Source of the DNA: Novosphingobium sp. ERN07
Lineage (GTDB): Bacteria > Pseudomonadota > Alphaproteobacteria > Sphingomonadales > Sphingomonadaceae
DNA: 64,000 nt
Direction of reading: 5' to 3'
NCBI RefSeq assembly: GCF_012641335.1
Contig: NZ_JABAID010000016.1
Location: 1 to 64,000, forward strand
Part shown: in pieces, positions 50,787-58,163 of the stretch
How positions within the stretch are numbered: the first letter of the stretch is position 1
Layout: each line of letters begins with the position of its first letter
Program-made: the position numbers and the translations under genes
The notes under the pieces: model-generated
Told to the model about the DNA's origin: nothing
The model's input: only the letters and a program-made list of their open reading frames with translations
Database searches by the model: none

Positions 50787-51953
50787 TTAGTCCTGCGTCA
50801 GACGATCCGCTTGCATAGGCATAACCGCGCCATCGGGATAAGGCATGATCAGCGTGCCATCGGGTGCCGCCGTGTAGGACGTTTGCGTCGGATAGGCCAG
50901 ACTGATGCCCTCTGCCGCAAAGCGCTCCATGATCGCCACCAGCAGCCGGTCGCGGGTCGGATGTGCCACGCCCCAGTCCGCGCCCGGCACGTCGACGATG
51001 AACGCAAAATCCAGCGAACTCGCCCCAAAAGCCTCAAAACCGGCGCGCGAAACCTTCACGCCCTCGGCCTCGCCCATCTCCTTCAGCATAGCCGGTATGC
51101 GCGCCAGCGTTTCCGGCTTCGTCTCATAAGTCACGCCCAGCATGAAGCTCAGGCGGATGTGATGGCGCACGGTCACATTGCGGATTTCCTTGTCCAGCAA
51201 GTTCTTGTTGGAAACGATGAGCAGTTCACCGGTGAACAGCCGCACGCGCGTGGTGCGCATTCCGATCTGCTCCACCGTGCCGCTTGTCTCGCCCCAGCCA
51301 ATGTTGTCGCCCACCTTGAACGGGCGGTCGAACAGGATCGAAACGCCTGCAAACAGATCGGAAAAGATGCCCTGCGCAGCCAGACCGATGGCGATGCCGC
51401 CAATGCCCAGACCGGCAACCAAGCCCGCCACGTTCACGCCCAGATTGCCCAGGATCAGCACCAGCGCGATGGCAAAGACAAGGAAAGTCACCAGCGCGCG
51501 TATGATGCTCATGGCAGATGTCAGTGCGCCATTGGCGTGCTGCGCGCCGCCCGCACGATGCTCCACCACGCCCAGCACCACCTCGCGCACCCAGATGGCG
51601 GCCTGTACGGTCATGCCGATGGTGAACAGGAACGTGATCGTCCGATCCAGCCAAAGCGGCGCGCCAGCATAGTTGTCGACGATCTTCGCGGAAAGGATGA
51701 CAAGGAACCAGAACTTGGTCCGTGCCGCCAGCCGCCCAAGAATCGTGCGCCAGCTAACCAATGCCTCGCCTTCGCGGCAAAAGCGCTGCGCCATTTTCTG
51801 CGCGGTCAGCAGCACGAGCACGATGGCCGCCGCAACGCCGACAGCTATGGCGATGCGCAGCCAATTCTCGGCTATCCAGCCACTGGTTTCGGCTACAAGC
51901 AGTTCAGGGTTGGCAGAAAAAGCGGACGGAGAAGCGCTGGGGGAAACTTGCAT
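50787..51953 (-). CDS. Small-conductance mechanosensitive channel (MscS family)
   Basis: 388 aa. There are four to five N-terminal hydrophobic helices. The pore helix and beta domain are visible as NLGVNVAGLVAGLGIGGIAIGLAAQGIFSDLFAGVSILFDRPFKVGDNI, followed by GTVEQIGMRTTRVRLFTGELLIVSNKNLLD. The C-terminal alpha/beta domain contains AFIVDVPGADW. The N-terminal region is longer than in E. coli MscS, as in YbdG-like proteins. Releases solutes on osmotic down-shock. Confidence 0.92.
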   Translation of the reverse strand: MQVSPSASPSAFSANPELLVAETSGWIAENWLRIAIAVGVAAAIVLVLLTAQKMAQRFCREGEALVSWRTILGRLAARTKFWFLVILSAKIVDNYAGAPLWLDRTITFLFTIGMTVQAAIWVREVVLGVVEHRAGGAQHANGALTSAMSIIRALVTFLVFAIALVLILGNLGVNVAGLVAGLGIGGIAIGLAAQGIFSDLFAGVSILFDRPFKVGDNIGWGETSGTVEQIGMRTTRVRLFTGELLIVSNKNLLDKEIRNVTVRHHIRLSFMLGVTYETKPETLARIPAMLKEMGEAEGVKVSRAGFEAFGASSLDFAFIVDVPGADWGVAHPTRDRLLVAIMERFAAEGISLAYPTQTSYTAAPDGTLIMPYPDGAVMPMQADRLTQD

Positions 51954-51991
51954 ATCGTTCTGAAAGCCTCAGAACGCAGCAGGTTCCCGAG

Positions 51992-52324
51992 TTAGCGCCC
52001 CTGCATATCCCGCGCTTCATCGGGCACATGAACGACCAGCCCGTCCAGCGCATCGGTCAGTTCTATCTGGCAGGACAGTCGGCTGGTACGGGTCACCCCG
52101 GCGGCCAGATCGAGCATGTCTTCTTCATCATCCACGGCGGGCGGCAACTTGTCGAACCAATCGGGCGCCACGATCACGTGGCAGGTGGAACAGGCCATCT
52201 GGCCTTCGCAGGTGCCTTCCAGCGGCATCCCGGCATTCTGGCCCACTTCCAGCAGGCGCTGCCCCGGCTTGGCCTTCGTCGCGACCTTTTCCCCCTTGGC
52301 GGTGACGAACGTGATGCTGACCAT
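51992..52324 (-). CDS. [2Fe-2S] ferredoxin, adrenodoxin type
   Basis: 110 aa. Cluster ligands CEGQMACSTCHVI (C-x5-C-x2-C) and a fourth Cys in RLSCQIEL. The end VHVPDEARDMQGR is typical of ISC-type ferredoxins. It follows two cysteine desulfurase genes with a 2-base gap, consistent with electron supply in Fe-S cluster assembly; a partner for a P450 or dioxygenase is an alternative. Confidence 0.92.
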   Translation of the reverse strand: MVSITFVTAKGEKVATKAKPGQRLLEVGQNAGMPLEGTCEGQMACSTCHVIVAPDWFDKLPPAVDDEEDMLDLAAGVTRTSRLSCQIELTDALDGLVVHVPDEARDMQGR

Positions 52325-52326
52325 GC

Positions 52327-53409
52327 CTAAATGACTCCCTGCGCCCGTGCCGCGGCGTTGATCGCCGCTGCCGCCTGTTCGAGTTCATCATCCCCAGTAT
52401 AGCGTCCGAAACCGATGCGGATCGCGGTTTTGCTATCCCTGTCCGAAAGTCCAAGCGCGCGCAAGACATGGCTTGGTCTGCCAGAGCCGCTGGCGCAGGC
52501 CGAACCTGCTGAAAATGCAATGTTGCGGCATTCTGACAACAGTCTGCCAACATCCAGACCGGGCAGCCGCAGATTGAGATTCCCATGCCAGCGATCGATA
52601 GCGCTGCCGTTCAGTGTCCACCCGTCGAACAGCGTGCGCGCCTTGGTCCACAGCTTTTCCACATGACGTTGGTCCGTTTCCAACAGACTTGTGCACAGCG
52701 CAGCCGCCGCGCCGAACCCGGCGCAGTGCGCAGGGGAAAGCGTGCCCGACCGCAGCCCGCCCTCTTGCCCGCCGCCGTGGATCAGGGGGGCCAGCGTCAC
52801 CCCATCGCGCACCCACAACGCGCCGATCCCCTTGGGTCCGTAAAGCTTGTGCGCCGATATCGCGATCAGGTCCGCCCCTTCAGGCGCGGCAATCTTCCCC
52901 GCACCCTGCACCGCATCGCACAGGAACAGAGCGCCCATTTCCTTTGCGCGGCGAGCGAGCGCCTCGACCGGCTGCACCGTCCCGATCTCGTTGTTCACCT
53001 GCAGCACGGCAACAAGGCCACATCCACCGGGAATCGCTACATCGGGATCGACCAACCCCGCCCCGTCCACCGGCAGCACCTCCACTTCAGAATCGAGGAA
53101 CCGCGCGGTATCCAGCACGGCTGCGTGTTCAATCGCGCTCACCGCCAACCGCTTCGCGCCAGACCCTGCCAGCGCCAGATTTATCGCCTCGGTCGCGCCA
53201 GAAGTGAACACCACGCGCCCGCCGGGAGGCAAGAGCGCCGCCACTTGCGCCCGCGCCACTTCCACCGCCGCCGCCGCCGCCCGGCCCGCGCGGTGCGGAC
53301 TGTGCGGATTGGCAAAGCCCGGCTCGCCAGGCCCTGCCAGCCACGGCAGCATCGCTGCGCGCGCTTCCGGCGCAAGCGGGGTCGTCGCCTGATAATCGAG
53401 GTATATCAA
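52327..53409 (-). CDS. Cysteine desulfurase 2 (IscS/NifS family)
   Basis: About 360 aa PLP enzyme. IYLDYQATTPLAPEARAAM start, PLP Lys in AISAHKLYGPKG, catalytic Cys in SAGSACASGSGRPSHVL. TTG 53409 overlaps the upstream stop as TTGA with AAGGAAA before it; GTG 53427 would overlap by 22 bases. It lies between a paralogous desulfurase and the ferredoxin. It takes sulfur from cysteine for Fe-S clusters or thiolated tRNA. Confidence 0.9.
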   Translation of the reverse strand: MIYLDYQATTPLAPEARAAMLPWLAGPGEPGFANPHSPHRAGRAAAAAVEVARAQVAALLPPGGRVVFTSGATEAINLALAGSGAKRLAVSAIEHAAVLDTARFLDSEVEVLPVDGAGLVDPDVAIPGGCGLVAVLQVNNEIGTVQPVEALARRAKEMGALFLCDAVQGAGKIAAPEGADLIAISAHKLYGPKGIGALWVRDGVTLAPLIHGGGQEGGLRSGTLSPAHCAGFGAAAALCTSLLETDQRHVEKLWTKARTLFDGWTLNGSAIDRWHGNLNLRLPGLDVGRLLSECRNIAFSAGSACASGSGRPSHVLRALGLSDRDSKTAIRIGFGRYTGDDELEQAAAAINAAARAQGVI

Positions 53410-54455
53410 CCGCGTATTTCCTTCCACACGGCCACAAATCGCGCGATATCCGCTTCGGTCGTCTCGCGCCCGATGGACACGCGGATCACTTCGCCGGGGT
53501 GGGCATAGCCCATCGCGGTCAGCACATGGCTGGCCTTCAGCGAGCCGGACGAGCAGGCGCTGCCCGCCGAAACCGCAACGCCCGCGCCATCGAAGCGGAT
53601 CAGTTGCGCCGCGCTCGATTTGCCGGGCATTCGATAGGCCGCGATGGTCGGGCTGCGCGGCGATTCTCCGCCCACAATTTCCGCCCCGTTTTCAAGCAGT
53701 TGGTTCGTAAGCGATTCCCGCAAAGCTGAAGCGGACTTGAGCCATCCATTCCCCGCCTCCAGCGCCGCCACCATGCCTAGCACCAGCGGCAAGGCCTCGG
53801 TCCCACCACGATAGCCGCGCTCCTGACCGCCGCTCGGCTCAAGCAGCGCGTAATCGCGCACCAGCAGCGCGCCACCGCCAACAGGACCGCCGAATTTGTG
53901 CGCCGAAAGCACCACCATGTCCGCCTCGGCGGGAATGTCCAACTTGCCCGCCCCTTGCGCGGCATCGCAGAGCAGCACCCCTCCGGCGGCGTGAACCACC
54001 TCGGCAATTTGCGCGATGTCTTGCACCACGCCAGTCTCGCTGTTGACCTGCTGAACCACCACTAGCGGTCGCTTGGTGTCGTCTAGGTGCATCTTGGTGC
54101 TGTTCAGGATTACCAGCCCATCCGGCCCCACATCCAGCCTTTGCGCACCCCCCGCAGCGCGCAAAGCCGCGTCATGTTCCACTGCAGAAACAAATACTTG
54201 CGCGCACTTCGCACGCCCGATGCCCAGCGCCAGAGCCTCGCTTGCGCCGCTGGTGAAGATCACCTCCCCCTGCCACCTAAGCAGCGCCTTGCATTTCGCC
54301 CGCGCCCCCTCCAACGCCGCCCTTGCCGCGCGCCCAGCCGCGTGCGGGCTGGATGGGTTGGCCCAGATCCGCCACCCCTCCTGCATCGCCGCCAAAGCTT
54401 CTGGCAAAAGCGGCGTAGTGGCGGCGTGATCGAGATAGATCGGATTTGCTGGCAA
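53406..54455 (-). CDS. Cysteine desulfurase 1 (IscS/NifS family)
   Basis: 349 aa PLP enzyme. NPIYLDHAATTPLLPEAL start, PLP Lys in VLSAHKFGGPVGGG, catalytic Cys in SAGSACSSGSLKASHVL. Somewhat shorter than typical IscS. The start codon is TTG with a weak GGGATT leader. It is the first of two tandem, distinct desulfurase genes coupled to each other and to a ferredoxin. Divergent from an alpha/beta hydrolase gene. Confidence 0.9.
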   Translation of the reverse strand: MPANPIYLDHAATTPLLPEALAAMQEGWRIWANPSSPHAAGRAARAALEGARAKCKALLRWQGEVIFTSGASEALALGIGRAKCAQVFVSAVEHDAALRAAGGAQRLDVGPDGLVILNSTKMHLDDTKRPLVVVQQVNSETGVVQDIAQIAEVVHAAGGVLLCDAAQGAGKLDIPAEADMVVLSAHKFGGPVGGGALLVRDYALLEPSGGQERGYRGGTEALPLVLGMVAALEAGNGWLKSASALRESLTNQLLENGAEIVGGESPRSPTIAAYRMPGKSSAAQLIRFDGAGVAVSAGSACSSGSLKASHVLTAMGYAHPGEVIRVSIGRETTEADIARFVAVWKEIRG

Positions 54456-54580
54456 CTTGAATCCCGGAAATGCGTGGAAAGATTGCTTTCGAAGGGTTGG
54501 TTTCTATATAGCCATCAACGCAATTCCCAGCCCCGGCATTTCGTGCCGTGCGGCCAGACCACAGGATTACCGGACAGGCA

Positions 54581-55237
54581 ATGCCCGCAGTCATTTTCCC
54601 CGGCCCCGAAGGCCGTCTCGAAGGCCGTTTCCAGCCCGCCACCCGCCCGCGCGCACCGGTCGCCATGATCCTGCACCCGCACCCGCAGGCGGGCGGCACG
54701 ATGAACGATCGCATCACGCAAGCGATGTACAAGACCTTCGTCGCGCGCGGCTTTGCTACGCTGCGCTTCAACTTCCGGGGTGTTGGCCGCTCGCAAGGGT
54801 CGTTTGACAACGGCATCGGTGAACTGTCCGATGCCGCCGCCGCGCTCGACTGGGTGCAGTCGATCCACCCCGAAGCGAGCACGACATGGATCGCGGGCTA
54901 TTCGTTCGGCGCGCTGATCGGGATGCAATTGCTGATGCGCCGCCCTGAGATTCGCGGCTTCATCTCGGTTGCCCCGCCGGCCAACATGTATGATTTCAGC
55001 TTCTTGGCCCCCTGCCCCGCATCGGGCATCATCGTGCAGGGCACCGCGGACACGGTGGTAACGCCCAACGCCGTGCAGAAGCTGGTCGACAAGCTGCGCA
55101 CGCAAAAGCACATCACCATCCACCATGATGAAGTGCCCCGCGCCAACCACTTCTTCGAAAACGAGATGGATGAGATGATGCGCGCGGTAGACAACTACCT
55201 CGATATGCGCCTGTCGCCGGATTGCCCGATCCGCTGA
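54581..55237 (+). CDS. Alpha/beta hydrolase
   Basis: 218 aa. The motif ILHPHPQAGGTMNDRITQAM is that of the small alpha/beta hydrolases often annotated beside Fe-S genes in alphaproteobacteria. The nucleophile Ser is in IAGYSFGALIGMQ, Asp is in GTADTVV and His is in RANHFFEN. ATG 54581 begins MPAVIFPGPEGRLEG. The reaction is unknown. It has a terminator directly downstream. Confidence 0.88.
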   Translation: MPAVIFPGPEGRLEGRFQPATRPRAPVAMILHPHPQAGGTMNDRITQAMYKTFVARGFATLRFNFRGVGRSQGSFDNGIGELSDAAAALDWVQSIHPEASTTWIAGYSFGALIGMQLLMRRPEIRGFISVAPPANMYDFSFLAPCPASGIIVQGTADTVVTPNAVQKLVDKLRTQKHITIHHDEVPRANHFFENEMDEMMRAVDNYLDMRLSPDCPIR

Positions 55238-55255
55238 TCCAGCGTCGGTCCGAAC

Positions 55256-55286
55256 AAAACCCTCGCCCTTTCCGGCGGGGGTTTTT
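55256..55286 (+). terminator. Terminator of the alpha/beta hydrolase gene
   Basis: AAAACCCTCGCC and GGCGGGGGTTTTT pair around CTTTCC; the T tract ends the stem. The A tract on the left makes it usable for the converging SDR gene too. Confidence 0.85.
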
Positions 55287-55291
55287 GTTTG

Positions 55292-56128
55292 TCACAACAC
55301 GAAGTGATCCCCCGCCGCACGCACAGTGACTTCCGCAATCGAAACGCCCCAAGGCTGATCTATGGCGTGGATCACCGCATCGGCAATGTGTTCGGGCGCA
55401 AGGCTGGCGTAATCCATCGCTTCGGGATCGAGCCGTTCCGCCGGGAACGTGCCTTCCGCCATCTGGCCGACCATTTCGATGAAATCGGGCATGTTGTGCG
55501 CAACGATGCCAATGCCCGCCGCCTGATTGACCACCGTGCCAGACAGGCCGGTTGAAGGAACGCCGGTGGGCTTGATCGTCGTCACCTTGATCCGGCCACG
55601 ACTTTCCACACGCAGCGATTCCGACAGGAAGTTCACCGCCGATTTGGACGCGCCATAGACCGCCGCGCCGACCACCGGGAAATTCCCGTAGATCGACGAG
55701 ATGTTGATGATCTGCCCACGTCCCGCCGCGATCATCGGGTCATAGGCTGCGACCATGCCATTGAGCACACCCTTGATATTGATGTCGATGCAGCGCTCCC
55801 ATGCCGGGTAAGCCGCTTCGTGATCGGAAAAGAACGCCAGCGGCATGATGCCCGCATTGTTGACCATCACATCGACCGCGCCGAACGCATCCATCGCGCT
55901 GGCAACCAGCGCCTTCATCGCGGCCAGATCGCGCACGTCAACCTGGGCTGCCTGCGCCTTCCCGCCGGACGCAGCGATTTCGTCGGCCACTACCTGCGCG
56001 GCACCAAGATCGATATCGCCGCAGGTTACGCTTGCCCCCAGCGCCGCAGCCTTGCGCGCTACCAAGCTGCCAAAGCCCCCGCCTGCGCCGGTGATGACGA
56101 TGGATTTGCCCGCAATGTGGCCGGCCAT
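55292..56128 (-). CDS. SDR-family oxidoreductase
   Basis: 278 aa classical SDR: ITGAGGGFGSLVARK, CGDID (Asp, NAD preference), NNAGIMPLAFF, catalytic Ser in IINISSIYGNF and AVYGASKSAV as YxxxK. The start ATG follows AGGAGAG. The end has VSIAEVTVRAAGDHFVL as in serine-3-dehydrogenase/YdfG-like SDRs. It follows an aldehyde dehydrogenase gene by 13 bases, so an alcohol-to-aldehyde-to-acid sequence is plausible. Confidence 0.88.
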   Translation of the reverse strand: MAGHIAGKSIVITGAGGGFGSLVARKAAALGASVTCGDIDLGAAQVVADEIAASGGKAQAAQVDVRDLAAMKALVASAMDAFGAVDVMVNNAGIMPLAFFSDHEAAYPAWERCIDINIKGVLNGMVAAYDPMIAAGRGQIINISSIYGNFPVVGAAVYGASKSAVNFLSESLRVESRGRIKVTTIKPTGVPSTGLSGTVVNQAAGIGIVAHNMPDFIEMVGQMAEGTFPAERLDPEAMDYASLAPEHIADAVIHAIDQPWGVSIAEVTVRAAGDHFVL

Positions 56129-56141
56129 ATGCTCTCCTGTA

Positions 56142-57611
56142 TCAAAGCTCTTTCGGCATTCCGTCGATCAGGATGGTCTTCATTTCCATGTAGGGGAAGA
56201 GGCCTTCTGGCCCGCCTTCGCGACCGATGCCCGATTGCTTGAACCCGCCAAAGGGCAGGCCGAAATCCATGCGCAAACCATTCTGGCCAAAGCCGCCGGT
56301 GCGCACGCGGCGCGCGATGCGATAGGCGGCGTCTGCGTCGGTCGTCAGCACCGAACCGTTGAGGCCATAGGCGCTGGCATTGGCAGTGCGGATCGCGTCT
56401 TCCTCGTCCTCAACCGGGATCAGGCTTAGCACCGGCCCGAAGATTTCCTCCTGCGCGATGCGGCTTTCGTTCTTCACGTTGGCGAATAGCGTGGGTTCGA
56501 TGAAGTAGCCCTGGTTGAGATGCGAAGGACGCCCGCCCCCGGTGACGAGATCGGCGGTAGCCTTGCCCTCTTCGATATACATTTCAATGCGTTCAAGCTG
56601 GCGCTTCATCGCCACGGGGCCAAGCTGGGCCTGCGGATCATCCGAATGGCCGATGCGCACCTGCTGCATTTCGGCGGCGATGGCCGCGGCCAGTTCGTCA
56701 TGCCGATGGCGCGGGACGATCACGCGACTGAGCATCGCGCAGACCTGCCCCGACATCATGGTGATGGTGCCGGTCAGCATCTTTGCCGCCGCTTCTATCG
56801 GAAAATCATCGCGGATGATCGCGGCGGATTTGCCGCCCAGTTCCAGCGTGCAACGCGCCATGCGCGCGCCGCAGACCGAAGCGATGCGTTTGCCTGCCAC
56901 GGTCGAACCGGTGAACGAAACCTTGTCCACGCCTTCGTTGCAGACGAGGTGGTCGCTCGCTTCGCGATGGCCGGTGACGAGATTGACCACGCCCGCCGGA
57001 ATGCCCGCCGCCTCTGCCGCCTCGGCAATGATATAGGCTTCCAGCGGCGTTTCAGGCGATGGCTTCATGATCACGGCACAGCCGGTGAGCAGCGCATAGG
57101 CGACCTTGTTGGCCATGATGCCGAACGGCCCGTTCCACGGCGCGATGGCGGCGACCACGCCGACTGGTTCATAGGCGATCAGCGCCGTGTCCGCCGCATG
57201 GCTTGGGCGGCGTTCGACAAATTCGAACTGCTCTGCAAAGCCCGCAATCTGGCCAAGTGCCATCACGCTGCCACCGTGCATCGGCCCGGCGAACGAGGCG
57301 AGGCCGCCCATCTGCGCGGTCCAAGCCTTTGCCAGTTCAGGCACGCGCGTTTCCAGATGCGCGATCATGCGGCGGAACGCGGCAATCCGCTCGGCGGCCG
57401 GCGTTGCGGGCCACGGCCCGTTATCGAACGCTTCGCGTGCGGCGGCGACGGCAGCGTCCATGTCCGCTTCGTCCGCCTCTGCCACGCGGCCGACGACCTG
57501 TTCGGTGTTGGGCGAGATGAGATCGATCATACGACCGGAATGGGCTAGCACCCAGCGCCCGCCGATATAAAGCTTGTCGGGATGGGCGACGTTTATGCCT
57601 TCGGGAGTCAT
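56142..57611 (-). CDS. Aldehyde dehydrogenase
   Basis: 489 aa NAD(P)-dependent ALDH. APWNGPFGIMANKVAYAL, KPSPETPLEAY, VSFTGSTVAGKRIA, catalytic Glu in TLELGGKSAAI, catalytic Cys in MMSGQVCAMLSRVIVP and EEIFGPVLSLIPVE. Related to betaine-, geranial- or aminomuconate-semialdehyde dehydrogenases; substrate unknown. ATG 57611 after AGAGGA is preferred over an upstream start that would overlap the SnoaL-like gene. Confidence 0.9.
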   Translation of the reverse strand: MTPEGINVAHPDKLYIGGRWVLAHSGRMIDLISPNTEQVVGRVAEADEADMDAAVAAAREAFDNGPWPATPAAERIAAFRRMIAHLETRVPELAKAWTAQMGGLASFAGPMHGGSVMALGQIAGFAEQFEFVERRPSHAADTALIAYEPVGVVAAIAPWNGPFGIMANKVAYALLTGCAVIMKPSPETPLEAYIIAEAAEAAGIPAGVVNLVTGHREASDHLVCNEGVDKVSFTGSTVAGKRIASVCGARMARCTLELGGKSAAIIRDDFPIEAAAKMLTGTITMMSGQVCAMLSRVIVPRHRHDELAAAIAAEMQQVRIGHSDDPQAQLGPVAMKRQLERIEMYIEEGKATADLVTGGGRPSHLNQGYFIEPTLFANVKNESRIAQEEIFGPVLSLIPVEDEEDAIRTANASAYGLNGSVLTTDADAAYRIARRVRTGGFGQNGLRMDFGLPFGGFKQSGIGREGGPEGLFPYMEMKTILIDGMPKEL

Positions 57612-57625
57612 CTTGGGTTGTCCTC

Positions 57626-58036
57626 TCACGCCGGATGTTGGGGAGCCAGCGCGCATTCGACGCGCTCGATCAGGCTGTCCTTGATCGTATAGAATATGAA
57701 TTGCCGCATTTCCTGCACCTCGCCCACCGCAATCGGGAAGAAGCCATGCAGACCCCGCGCATCAAGCGCTTCGCGGGTGAGCGCCTTGACGCCCTCAACC
57801 CGGATCACGGCATCGATGGCGGTGAGCGTTTCAGAGGCGGCAAAGTTCAGCACGCGCACACTTTCCTTCACGTGATCGTGCAGGAAAGCGTAGAAATCCT
57901 TCAGCGCCTGCCGCGAACGGATTTCGACGCCAAAGAAGGTCATCAGCGGCGGATCGACATAGAAATCGGCCACCGCATCATAATCCTTCGCGTTGAACGC
58001 GGCGACATAGCGGTCGTAATCCGTGCGGCTCAACAA
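57626..58036 (-). CDS. SnoaL-like / NTF2-fold protein
   Basis: About 136 aa. The cone-shaped NTF2 fold is suggested by DYDRYVAAFNAKDYDAVADFYVDPPLMTFFG, QALKDFYAFLHDHVKE and a late beta sheet (VQEMRQFIFYTIKDSLIERVEC). Such proteins include isomerases, dehydratases and cyclases. TTG 58036 is preferred because GGGGAGAGAG sits five bases before it; the ATG at 58087 adds 17 residues and lacks a ribosome site. It precedes the ALDH gene by 14 bases and is likely co-transcribed. Confidence 0.75.
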   Translation of the reverse strand: MLSRTDYDRYVAAFNAKDYDAVADFYVDPPLMTFFGVEIRSRQALKDFYAFLHDHVKESVRVLNFAASETLTAIDAVIRVEGVKALTREALDARGLHGFFPIAVGEVQEMRQFIFYTIKDSLIERVECALAPQHPA

Positions 58037-58109
58037 GCACTCTCTCCCCACGCGGCCGGATTCGGCTCGCAGGCACAACGCTAACATTTGATATTATTTG
58101 CGCCAATAG

Positions 58110-58138
58110 AAAAAGGGGCGGCCGTTACCGACCGCCCC
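58110..58138 (-). terminator. Terminator of the TonB-dependent receptor gene
   Basis: On the minus strand GGGGCGG and CCGCCCC enclose a short loop and are followed by five T. It lies 26 bases after the receptor stop and isolates the receptor from the SnoaL-ALDH-SDR genes downstream. Confidence 0.85.
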
Positions 58139-58163
58139 CGTTCCCTCATGAACCTTGCAAGGA

